DNA of 13,698 nucleotides from positions 1-13,698 of the forward strand of contig JAETTR010000017.1 of NCBI GenBank assembly GCA_021768985.1, in the 5' to 3' direction. The notes under the pieces were generated by a model. It was not told where the DNA came from. It ran no database searches and saw only the letters and a list, made by a program, of their open reading frames with translations. A program made the position numbers and the translations under genes. The stretch is from Bacillota bacterium (lineage in GTDB: Bacteria > Bacillota > Clostridia > Christensenellales > Borkfalkiaceae). Shown here one piece after another: positions 1 to 6,430 of the stretch. Each line of letters begins with the position of its first letter. Positions within the stretch are counted from its first letter, which is position 1.

Positions 1-570
1 CAGGCGGCGGGCCGAATGGGGTTGACCGATTCGGACAACGGCGGTTGCCCGGCGGAAAGCCCGTCGAACAAACTTTTGCAGATCGACAGCGCGGTTCTTG
101 CCGACGGGACGGTTGTTCTTCTGGACCTCCAGCAAGCAAACTACCTGAACAGCAACGGCATTGTTACCGCGCTGAACTTCATCGGCGGTTATGTCCTTTG
201 GGGCGACGAAACCGCCTGTTTCCCCGCCGATACGGACGTAAAGAATTATTTCATTTGCGTTTCCCGTATGTTCGGCTGGGTTGCGAACTCCCTTGTCCTG
301 ACCTATTGGAGCAAGGTTGACAAGAAAATGACCCGGCGGCTGATCGACAGTATCGTTGATTCCGTGAATATCTGGCTGAACGGCCTTGTCAACGAAGAGA
401 AGTTGCTGGGCGGGCGGGTTGAATTCCGGGAGGATGAAAACCCCGTTACTTCCCTTATGGCGGGCAAGGCGACGTTCCATATTTTCTTGACCCCGCCCAG
501 CCCCATGCGTGAATGTGAGTTTGTGCTGGAATACGACGTGGAGTACGTTTCCGCGGCGCTGACGGCGTAA
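1..570 (+). CDS. Phage contractile tail sheath protein, C-terminal part (5' end outside window)
   Basis: This gene encodes the tail sheath subunit, which stacks around the tail tube and contracts to drive it through the host envelope. The frame is open to the first base of the window (cag gcg gcg ggc cga, then ATG at 16), so the visible 189 codons are the end of a longer gene. The ATG at 16 is internal. Recognisable C-terminal sheath features are a GGYVLWG turn, the RMFGWV / YWSKVD segment, the RRLIDSIVDSVNIWLNGL helix, GGRVEF, ENPVTSLM and the terminal EFVLEYDVEY strand. These correspond to the conserved C-terminal sheath domain of P2 FI and PBSX XkdK-type proteins. The stop codon is followed 13 nt later by the tube gene, the usual sheath-tube order. 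The family assignment is confident; the missing N-terminal part cannot be judged. Confidence 0.93.
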   Translation, partial: QAAGRMGLTDSDNGGCPAESPSNKLLQIDSAVLADGTVVLLDLQQANYLNSNGIVTALNFIGGYVLWGDETACFPADTDVKNYFICVSRMFGWVANSLVLTYWSKVDKKMTRRLIDSIVDSVNIWLNGLVNEEKLLGGRVEFREDENPVTSLMAGKATFHIFLTPPSPMRECEFVLEYDVEYVSAALTA

Positions 571-583
571 GGAGGGATGAACC

Positions 584-1099
584 GTGAAAGTTGAAAACGG
601 CGTGACTAACTTTGCCGTGTATGAGGACGCGACGGAATATTACGGCATGGCGGAAGTGACCTTGCCGGAAATTTCCTCCATTACGGAGGAAGTCAAGGGC
701 GCGGGAATTTCCGGCACGTTCAACGGCGCGTTTGTGGGCCATATCGAAGCTATGACCCTAACGTTGAATTTCCGTTCGGTGACGAAAGCCGCGATCAGAC
801 TGCTGGAGCCGCGGAATCATCAAATCGACTTGCGCGCGTCCCAGCAAGTATGGGACAGCGGCGCGGGCCGGTTCAAGCAATCCCACGTCAAGCACGTTTT
901 GATGGTAACGCCCACAAAGTACAGCCCCGGCAAGCTTGCGCCCGCGTCGCCCGCAGAATCGTCCGGCGAATACTCGGTGACGTACTTTGCCACCTACATC
1001 GACGGCGTGAAGATCATGGAAATCGACATTCTGAATTTCATTTTCTTTGTGAACGGCGTTGACTATCTGGAGGACGTGCGAAAGGCGCTGGGCAAGTAA
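584..1099 (+). CDS. Phage tail tube protein (P2 FII / major tail tube family)
   Basis: A 171-residue protein that would polymerise into the inner tail tube through which DNA passes. The length matches the P2 FII-like tube family (about 170 residues). Family-like features are the N-terminal NFAVYEDATEYYGMAEVTLPEI segment, a central stretch of alternating beta strands (GHIEAMTLTLNFRS, HVKHVLMVTP) and a C-terminal IDILNFIFFVNGVDYLEDVRKALG end. The start is GTG at 584, preceded by GGAGGGATGA with good spacing. It lies directly downstream of the sheath gene, as in P2 and PBSX. A strong hairpin follows the stop codon at once. This may limit transcription of the lower-copy genes downstream relative to sheath and tube, which are needed in many copies. 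Confidence 0.93.
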   Translation: MKVENGVTNFAVYEDATEYYGMAEVTLPEISSITEEVKGAGISGTFNGAFVGHIEAMTLTLNFRSVTKAAIRLLEPRNHQIDLRASQQVWDSGAGRFKQSHVKHVLMVTPTKYSPGKLAPASPAESSGEYSVTYFATYIDGVKIMEIDILNFIFFVNGVDYLEDVRKALGK

Positions 1100-1107
1100 G
1101 AGATCGA

Positions 1108-1140
1108 CCCCCGGCGGGACCATTCCCGCCGGGGGATTTT
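1108..1140 (+). terminator. Intrinsic terminator or attenuator after the tail tube gene
   Basis: A perfect 12-bp GC-rich stem (CCCCCGGCGGGA at 1108-1119 pairs with TCCCGCCGGGGG at 1124-1135) with a 4-nt loop CCAT, followed by ATTTT. It begins 8 nt after the tube stop codon. The U-tract is short, so partial termination is as likely as complete termination. Its position after the two most abundant tail proteins suggests a step-down in expression, or a need for late antitermination to reach the genes beyond. Confidence 0.75.
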
Positions 1141-1193
1141 GCGCCCGCTTTCTGTATTTCAAATCTATAAATGACAATCGGAGGAATTGAACC

Positions 1194-1613
1194 ATGAGTG
1201 ACAAGAAAAACATTGCTGTAACCGGCGCGGAGAACGCCACAGGCGCGGCGGGAGCCGCCGACCATGAAATGACACAGCCCGCCGCGGAAAGCCCCGTACA
1301 GGCCGTCGAGAGCGGCGACGTGGGCGTTTATACGCACACGTTCAAGAAGCCGTTCGAGCATGAGGGAAGGACCTATGAGGAATTGACCTTTGATTTCGGG
1401 CGGCTGAAAGGCCGGGACATGGTGGCGATTGAAAACGAAATGCAGGGCATGAGCGAATACGCCCTTGCGCCGGAAATTTCCACCAGCTTCCAGAGCAAGA
1501 TGGCGGCGCGGGCCGCGGGAATCGGAAGCGACGTGCTGGAAGCTATGCCCCTGAAAGACTTTAACAAGATCACGGGGGCCGCGCGCCGTTTTTTGCTGGA
1601 TTCGGGCTATTAA
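1194..1613 (+). CDS. Tail assembly chaperone, zero-frame product (P2 gpE-like)
   Basis: A 139-residue protein at the position of P2 gene E, between the tail tube and tape measure genes. Chaperones of this class bind the tape measure protein and help polymerise the tube around it; they are not in the mature virion. The first ~45 residues are Ala/Glu/Gly-rich and probably disordered. The conserved part starts near FKKPFEHEGRTYEELTFDFGRLKGRDM and ends with the helical LKDFNKITGAARRFLLDSGY. ATG at 1194 has GGAGG about 10 nt upstream. Near the 3' end, codons CGT TTT TTG create a T TTT TTG slippery heptamer at 1589-1595, followed by a long -1 frame. This is the classical signature of the frameshifted tail chaperone pair. 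Assignment rests on position, size, the frameshift and similarity to the gpE family. Confidence 0.85.
   Translation: MSDKKNIAVTGAENATGAAGAADHEMTQPAAESPVQAVESGDVGVYTHTFKKPFEHEGRTYEELTFDFGRLKGRDMVAIENEMQGMSEYALAPEISTSFQSKMAARAAGIGSDVLEAMPLKDFNKITGAARRFLLDSGY
1589..1595 (+). promoter_or_regulatory. -1 programmed ribosomal frameshift slippery site T TTT TTG
   Basis: The heptamer is in the correct register (third base of CGT, then TTT TTG in the zero frame) for a -1 slip. After slipping, the ribosome reads codons starting at 1595 and stays open to the TAG at 1775-1777. As I recall, the same heptamer is used in the P2 E/E' pair. A small possible stem (CGGG 1603-1606 with CCCG 1621-1624) starts 7 nt downstream, the usual spacing for a stimulatory structure, but it is weak and only suggestive. 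Confidence 0.82.
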
Positions 1614-1777
1614 AGCAGAACCCGGCCCAATGGTGGCGGCGTGAAACGTACAAGATGGCGCAAGCGTCTTTCACCGGCGTTCCGTTTTGGCTGAACATGA
1701 CCGTTTCGGAATTTGCCGCGTGGATTGAGGACGCAAACGCCGTCGAGAAAGAGCGCAAGAACAAGAAAGGAAAATAG
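1595..1777 (+). CDS. Tail assembly chaperone extension E' (made by -1 frameshift from E)
   Basis: This frame adds 60 residues to the first 134 residues of E, giving a predicted E+E' fusion of 194 residues. The extension reads AGFGLLKQNPAQWWRRET near the slip point, then an aromatic segment with PFWLNM and EFAAWIEDAN, and ends with a Lys-rich tail. A WW-containing, basic-tailed extension fits the second product of the P2 E/E' and lambda G/GT systems, where the longer form contacts the tape measure protein. There is an internal ATG at 1655 but no convincing ribosome binding site in front of it, so frameshifting is the better explanation. The frame is closed upstream by TAA at 1562-1564, so it cannot be a long independent gene. 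Confidence 0.8.
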   Translation, partial: AGFGLLKQNPAQWWRRETYKMAQASFTGVPFWLNMTVSEFAAWIEDANAVEKERKNKKGK

Positions 1778-1781
1778 CGGC

Positions 1782-1810
1782 TTGACTTCCGCGGGTTCGC
1801 CAGCTAAAAT
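1782..1810 (+). promoter_or_regulatory. Sigma-70/SigA-type promoter for the lipoprotein gene
   Basis: TTGACT at 1782-1787 and TAAAAT at 1805-1810 are separated by exactly 17 nt, a near-consensus vegetative promoter. The start of transcription would be about 1816-1818. It lies in the gap between the E' stop and the lipoprotein ATG, so it should express that gene independently of the phage late transcript. No comparable promoter was seen in front of the other genes here. Confidence 0.75.
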
Positions 1811-1841
1811 GTGTTAAAGATAAGTTTTTATCTTTAACACA
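1810..1841 (+). promoter_or_regulatory. Long AT-rich palindrome over the predicted start point (candidate operator)
   Basis: TGTGTTAAAGATAA (1810-1823) is the perfect inverse of TTATCTTTAACACA (1828-1841), giving 14 bp per arm around the 4-nt centre GTTT. It begins at the last base of the -10 box, so the predicted start point lies inside the left arm. A transcript from this promoter would lack part of that arm. This favours a protein-binding operator over an RNA hairpin, though a read-through transcript from the late operon would carry the full stem-loop. There is no run of T after it, so it is not a typical terminator. The cognate regulator is unknown. Confidence 0.65.
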
Positions 1842-1866
1842 CTATCAACCGAATGGAGGACCTACC

Positions 1867-2691
1867 ATGAAAAAGTTATGTTCCCTTATCCTTGCGGCGG
1901 GACTGATCTTGTCCCTTGCCGCGTGCGGCGCGGTGGTGGACTACGACACCCCGAAATCGGAAGAACTGTCCGCCGCATACGACTTCTACCGGGATTCGCA
2001 AGCGTCCCTTGCGTCCGGTATGGCGATTACCCCCGAACAGGCCGACGAAGTTTTTATTGTCCTTGTTTCGTGCGGCATGGACGGCAAGGTTTCCAACGTG
2101 ACCCGAAAGCAGGGCGACGACGGGCATTGCACCGTGAACACCGTTACCAGCTTCACCGCATACGACGTTTATTACACGGACGGCGTTGTTGACCGCGTGG
2201 AAAAGGGCGGGAAAGAGTTGTACCCGAACCCGGAACCGGAGCCGGAAGAGCCGGACACGACAGAGCCGAACGAACCGGAAGCCCCGGCAACACTGGAAGA
2301 ACTAATCGACGCGGCGATTGATAAGGCAAACGCGGAAAAGGAAGAGGTTAAGCTTGTCGATACAGAATCGGAGGAAAACCCGGACGAAAAGCGGGTGGAA
2401 ATCTATCTGGCGGGAAGCGATAACCTGACAACGAACATGATTCGCAAGGGAATGTGGATGAAAACAAGCACCATCCTTGAAGCCCTGCAATCGTGCGAGG
2501 ATATTTCCGAAATTGTTACAACATGGTCTTTCCCTATGATCGACGCTTACGGAAATTCATTTGAAGATACGGTAATGATTATCACCGTGTCAAAAGAAAC
2601 TTTGGACAAGATCAATTTTGAGGGCTTTTTGTGGGAGAACTTGCCCAGCATAGCGGACGAATATTTTCAGCACAGGCTTTTGGACGAATAA
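1867..2691 (+). CDS. Predicted lipoprotein carried as a phage moron, function unknown
   Basis: A 274-residue secreted protein. The N-terminus is a classical lipoprotein signal: MKK, a hydrophobic core and the lipobox LAAC with the acceptor Cys at residue 20. Residues ~55-118 form a first globular segment with two cysteines (C69, C88) and a YDVYYTDGVVD motif. Residues ~119-141 are a Pro/Glu-rich linker (NPEPEPEEPD type). Residues ~142-270 form a second segment with a Glu/Lys-rich helix and a mixed alpha/beta region. The protein would be anchored outside the cell membrane. ATG at 1867 follows a GGAGG site. It is not a tail protein by sequence, and it has its own promoter, palindrome and terminator within the tail operon, the pattern of a moron expressed in the lysogen. 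Superinfection exclusion or a host-surface role is possible but not shown. I do not recognise the family. Confidence 0.8.
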   Translation: MKKLCSLILAAGLILSLAACGAVVDYDTPKSEELSAAYDFYRDSQASLASGMAITPEQADEVFIVLVSCGMDGKVSNVTRKQGDDGHCTVNTVTSFTAYDVYYTDGVVDRVEKGGKELYPNPEPEPEEPDTTEPNEPEAPATLEELIDAAIDKANAEKEEVKLVDTESEENPDEKRVEIYLAGSDNLTTNMIRKGMWMKTSTILEALQSCEDISEIVTTWSFPMIDAYGNSFEDTVMIITVSKETLDKINFEGFLWENLPSIADEYFQHRLLDE

Positions 2692-2703
2692 AATAATCTA
2701 CAT

Positions 2704-2743
2704 GAAAGGGAAGCACCCGGCGCAGGGTGCTTCCCTTTCTTAT
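2704..2743 (+). terminator. Intrinsic terminator after the lipoprotein gene
   Basis: A perfect 15-bp stem (GAAAGGGAAGCACCC at 2704-2718 with GGGTGCTTCCCTTTC at 2725-2739) around the 6-nt loop GGCGCA, followed by TTAT. It starts 12 nt after the lipoprotein stop and ends shortly before the tape measure ribosome binding site. With the promoter at 1782 it frames the lipoprotein gene as a separate transcription unit. It would also be an obstacle for late transcription into the tape measure gene. Confidence 0.8.
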
Positions 2744-2766
2744 ACCCAAAATCAGGGGGTGAGAAT

Positions 2767-5700
2767 TTGGCTGGTTCGAGAAAAGAGTATGAACTACTCT
2801 TCAAACTGCAAGCGTCTTTGGGCGGGAACTTCAACGCGGCGTTCAAAGGAGCAATCAATACCACCCGGCAACTGCAAAACACCATGCAGAAGCTAAATTC
2901 TACCACCGGCAAGATCGACGTGTTCAAGAAACAGTCAACCGCCCTTGAATCGAACCGGCAGAAGCTGGCACAACTGACCGCGGAGCATGACCGATTACAG
3001 CGGGAATTGAGCCAGACGGAACAGCCGTCGGAGAAATTGCGGGCCGCTATGGAGCGGAACGAACGGCAGATTGCCGACACGACCGCGAAAATTGAACAGC
3101 AGGAAAACCGTTTGCGGACGCTGGGCGACGAACTTTCCGACGCGGGCGTTGATACGTCCCGTTTGACGCAGGAAAACGAACGGCTGGCGAAAAGCTATGA
3201 ACGGCTGAAAAATGGTCAAGAGGAATTAGCGCGGCTGAATGGCGCGATTCAGAAAAACAACGAAGCGATTTCAAAGACAAAAGCCCAACTTGGCGGCGTG
3301 ATCGGAACGGCGGCGGCATTGGGAGCGGCGCTGTATGCTGGACCGGTCAAGAAAGCCGCAGAGTTTGAACAGCAAATGTCAACCGTCAAAGCCCTTTCGG
3401 GAAGTGTATCAGACGAAGATATTCCAAAGCTGATAGACCGCGCCAGAGAAATGAACCTTACATACAAAGAGGGTTCAAATGCGACCGAAACGGCAATGAA
3501 CATTCTAACCTCTCTTGCTAAAGAGATGGGAGCAACGACAAAGTTTACCGCCGTAGAAGCTGGTCAAGCATTCGAGTATATGGGAATGGCAGGCTGGAAA
3601 GCAGATCAAATGATGGACGGTTTGCCAGGGATTATGAACCTTGCCGCCGCTTCCGGGGAGGAATTAGGGCTTGTTTCAGATATTGTAACAGACGCATTAA
3701 CCGCCCTTGGAATGACCGCAAATGATACAGGGACCTTTGTTGACATATTGGCGGCGGCGGCAACTAATTCTAATACAAACGTTGCCGGGATGGGTGAAGC
3801 GTTCCAGTATGTAGCGTCAACAGCGGGTGCATTAGGATATAAAGCGGAAGATTTAGCGATTGCCTTGGGAGCGATGGCAAATGCAGGCGTGAAAGGGTCA
3901 CAAGCTGGTAACTCCCTGAAAACCGCTTTATCAAGGATGGCCGCGCCGACAACCGCAATGAAATCCGCAATGGACCAGCTTGGAATATCCATGACGGACG
4001 AATACGGAAATGCAAAAAGTCTGATGGAGGTAATGAAAAACCTTAGAAACTCCATCGGGGCTATTGATGTTTCGTTGGTAGACGCGGATGGAAACTTACG
4101 GGAAAGCGAAGATATTATAGCCGAACTCTCCAAAACAACGGAGGGGCTTTCAAAGGTCCAACAGATCGAAGCCGCTTCAACTATTTTCGGAAAAAACGCA
4201 ATGGCTGGTATGCTGTCCATCGTAAACGCCACAGACGCAGATTTTCAATCACTAACCGAAAGTATTTACGGGTCCGCAGGCGCGGCGGAGCGGATGGCGG
4301 CGATCAAGCTGGACAATTTAGAGGGCGATATAACCTTGATGAAATCCGCCCTTGACGGCCTGCAAATTGCAATCGGCGACGCGCTTTTACCTACATTCCG
4401 AGCGGGAACGCAAGGAATCACGGACTTTATAACCAAACTAACGCAATTTATCAACGAAAACCCGGAATTGATTCAACAGATCGTGAAGATCACCGCCGGG
4501 CTTTTGGCGTTCAAGGCGGCGACGCTGACCGGAAAGCTGGCATTTCTGGAACTGAAAGGCGGCGTTCTGTCCGTTCAAAAGGGATTTACCCTCTTGAAAA
4601 CCCTGTTTGCCCTTGCAAGCGTCAATTCGCGGGGCTTTTCCGGCACGCTGAAAGGCGTTGCAAAGAACGTGATCGGCTATTTCGGCGGTATCGGGAGCGC
4701 CGCGGGCGGCGTGGGCCGCGCCTTTACCGGCCTGTTCAGCGGAACGAAGATCGGAAACCTGTTTTCCGGTATCGGCGGAGCCGCGGGCGGGCTATTCTCT
4801 AAAGCCTTTTCCGGTATCGGCGGGCTGGCGACCGGGGCCGCGGGCAAGGTGACAAGCATTTTCGCAAGAGCGGGAAGCAAAATCGCCGCCGGGCCGCTGG
4901 GGAAGATCGGCGGCGTTGTCGGAAAGGGATTCAGCAAACTAACAACCATGATTGCGCCGCTCCAAAAGCTGGGCGGGGCGATTTTGGGACCGTTCGGCGG
5001 TATCGCCGGGAAGATTCTTCCTGTTGTCGGCGTGATCGGCCTGATTATTGCCGCCGTTCAGATCTTCCGGGACCACCTGGACGAAATACGGGCCGGGGTT
5101 GAAAAAGTATTCGGCCCGGCGGGGGTTGCCGTCTTTGACAACATCGTGGGCGTGATTACCAACATCGGCGACACGATCAAGGGTATTTTCAGCGACGGAA
5201 ACCTTGCAAGTGCGCGGGAATTCATCAACGGAATTTTCGGCGAACAGGGCGTTGCCGTGTTCGACACGTTCGTTTCTATCATGCAGACGGTGGGCGGCGT
5301 GATCGGGCAGTTTATTTCGTTCATCGACACCAGCGTAAAGCCGATCATTGAAGAACTGTTCGCGTTCATCGTTACGACCGTACTTCCGCAAATCGCGCAG
5401 ACCTTTGTTGAATGGGGACCCACGATCACGGGGGTCATTCAAAGTATTTGGGAAATCTTTCAGACGGTAGCAACCGCCGTCATGGGGATAATTCAAGCCC
5501 TTATGCCTACGATTCAATCGCTGATCGGAACATACCTTGAAGCAATCCGGTCCGTGATAGGCGGTGTGCTGACCGCGATTCAGGGCCTTTTGAATGTGTT
5601 TGCCGGGATTTTCACCGGCGATTGGTCCCGCGTTTGGGAGGGCGTAAAAGGCATTTTCTCCGGCGTTTGGGAAGCGATCAAGGGCATTGCAAAGGGCGCA

Positions 5701-6228
5701 ATGAACGGAATTATTGACATTATAAACGGCTTGATCGGGGGGCTGAACAAGCTAAAAATTCCCGATTGGGTCCCCGGCCTTGGCGGAAAGGGTATCAACA
5801 TTCCGTTGATTCCGAAATTCGCAAAAGGCACGCCCCGGACACCTGACACGTTCATAGCGGGCGAAAAGGGCGCGGAACTTATCACCAACGCCCGGAACCG
5901 AACTGTTTTCAAGGCGGCGGAAACCGGGCAGATTTTCACGAACCTTGCAGGAATGGCAAAGACCCTGACGGGCAACGGCGGATTTCAGCAGTACCGGCTG
6001 GCCAACGTGGGAGCGGAAGCCCCGGACGTGAACCCGCCGACGCTTTCGACGGCTGACCGTCAAAGATCGGTTGTCATTCATAGCGCGCCGGTTTTCCATG
6101 TGGGGAACGACGCACAAGCACAGGACATTGAAGAAATCTTGCGGAAGCACGACGAAGAACTTTTGCAGGAAATCGACGAACGGGACCGCCAGCGGGCGGA
6201 CGACGAAAGGCGGCGGGCCTATGACTAA
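2767..6228 (+). CDS. Phage tail tape measure protein
   Basis: A 1153-residue protein that sets tail length and is threaded inside the tube. Residues ~35-175 are a charged coiled coil (many Lys/Glu/Gln/Arg, few hydrophobics). Residues ~195-550 form the TP901-type tape measure core: EFEQQMSTVKALSG start, then NILTSLAKEMGATTKFTAVEAGQAFEYMGMAGWK, NSLKTALSRM, and the exit near LDNLEGDITLMKSALDGLQIAIGD. Residues ~570-1010 are Gly/Ala/Ile/Phe-rich and strongly hydrophobic, as expected for segments that may insert in the host membrane. The end has a KFAKGTPRTPDTFIAGEKGAELI segment and a charged tail. The start is TTG at 2767, which follows AGGGGGTGAG at good spacing. The next gene starts inside its last codons. 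The nucleotide stretch encoding the core (about 3360-4260) is clearly AT-richer than both flanks. Confidence 0.95.
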   Translation: MAGSRKEYELLFKLQASLGGNFNAAFKGAINTTRQLQNTMQKLNSTTGKIDVFKKQSTALESNRQKLAQLTAEHDRLQRELSQTEQPSEKLRAAMERNERQIADTTAKIEQQENRLRTLGDELSDAGVDTSRLTQENERLAKSYERLKNGQEELARLNGAIQKNNEAISKTKAQLGGVIGTAAALGAALYAGPVKKAAEFEQQMSTVKALSGSVSDEDIPKLIDRAREMNLTYKEGSNATETAMNILTSLAKEMGATTKFTAVEAGQAFEYMGMAGWKADQMMDGLPGIMNLAAASGEELGLVSDIVTDALTALGMTANDTGTFVDILAAAATNSNTNVAGMGEAFQYVASTAGALGYKAEDLAIALGAMANAGVKGSQAGNSLKTALSRMAAPTTAMKSAMDQLGISMTDEYGNAKSLMEVMKNLRNSIGAIDVSLVDADGNLRESEDIIAELSKTTEGLSKVQQIEAASTIFGKNAMAGMLSIVNATDADFQSLTESIYGSAGAAERMAAIKLDNLEGDITLMKSALDGLQIAIGDALLPTFRAGTQGITDFITKLTQFINENPELIQQIVKITAGLLAFKAATLTGKLAFLELKGGVLSVQKGFTLLKTLFALASVNSRGFSGTLKGVAKNVIGYFGGIGSAAGGVGRAFTGLFSGTKIGNLFSGIGGAAGGLFSKAFSGIGGLATGAAGKVTSIFARAGSKIAAGPLGKIGGVVGKGFSKLTTMIAPLQKLGGAILGPFGGIAGKILPVVGVIGLIIAAVQIFRDHLDEIRAGVEKVFGPAGVAVFDNIVGVITNIGDTIKGIFSDGNLASAREFINGIFGEQGVAVFDTFVSIMQTVGGVIGQFISFIDTSVKPIIEELFAFIVTTVLPQIAQTFVEWGPTITGVIQSIWEIFQTVATAVMGIIQALMPTIQSLIGTYLEAIRSVIGGVLTAIQGLLNVFAGIFTGDWSRVWEGVKGIFSGVWEAIKGIAKGAMNGIIDIINGLIGGLNKLKIPDWVPGLGGKGINIPLIPKFAKGTPRTPDTFIAGEKGAELITNARNRTVFKAAETGQIFTNLAGMAKTLTGNGGFQQYRLANVGAEAPDVNPPTLSTADRQRSVVIHSAPVFHVGNDAQAQDIEEILRKHDEELLQEIDERDRQRADDERRRAYD
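5107..5316 (+). repeat. Two-copy internal protein repeat in the tape measure protein
   Basis: Two 28-residue segments, at 5107-5190 and 5233-5316, share the pattern [VI]FGxxGVAVFDxxVxxxxxxGxxI. Their offset is 126 nt (42 residues). Tape measure proteins often grow or shrink by such in-frame repeats, which changes tail length. The similarity is clear at the protein level (FG, GVAVFD) and partial at the DNA level, so it is an old duplication. Confidence 0.6.
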
Positions 6229-6430
6229 ATATACGACCATTGCCGGGGATATGTGGGACGGTATCGCCTACAAAACGCTGGGCGACGAAACATACACCGA
6301 CAAGATCATAAAGGCAAACCCGGAATTCCGCCGCCTTTTCGTTTTCCCGGCGGGAATCGTGCTGAATATCCCTGACCCCGAGCCGCGGGTTGCTGGCGGC
6401 TTGCCGCCGTGGAAAAGGGGGCAGGGATGA
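6221..6430 (+). CDS. LysM-like tail protein X (P2 gpX family)
   Basis: A 69-residue protein, close to the 67 residues of P2 gpX. The sequence begins TKYTTIAGDMWDGIAYKTLGDETYTDKIIKANPEF and continues to FPAGIVLNIPD. This is the compact LysM-like fold found in small tail proteins between tape measure and hub. The chosen start is ATG at 6221, overlapping the tape measure stop (ATGACTAA). Longer in-frame starts further upstream would lie deep inside the tape measure gene. The ribosome binding site is the purine-rich GAAAGGCGG about 6 nt upstream. The stop overlaps the ATG of the hub gene. It probably helps join the tube tip to the baseplate hub. Confidence 0.88.
   Translation: MTKYTTIAGDMWDGIAYKTLGDETYTDKIIKANPEFRRLFVFPAGIVLNIPDPEPRVAGGLPPWKRGQG

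Noticed and set aside
1655..1777. Independent 40-residue gene from ATG 1655
   Set aside because: No Shine-Dalgarno sequence precedes it, and the frame is better explained as the -1 frameshift extension of the chaperone.
1810..1841. AT-rich palindrome as a terminator for the E/E' transcript
   Set aside because: No T-run follows it and the stem is AT-rich; its overlap with the predicted start of transcription fits an operator better.
3606..4232. 208-residue open frame on the - strand
   Set aside because: It is a reverse-strand shadow of the tape measure gene, with no ribosome binding site and a composition typical of antisense reading.
6071..6220. Longer start for the LysM protein X
   Set aside because: The extra residues only re-read the tape measure gene in another frame; ATG 6221 gives the family length of about 69 residues.
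6409..6426. GTG 6409 as hub start
   Set aside because: The AAAAGGGGG ribosome binding site follows this GTG and lies correctly for ATG 6427.
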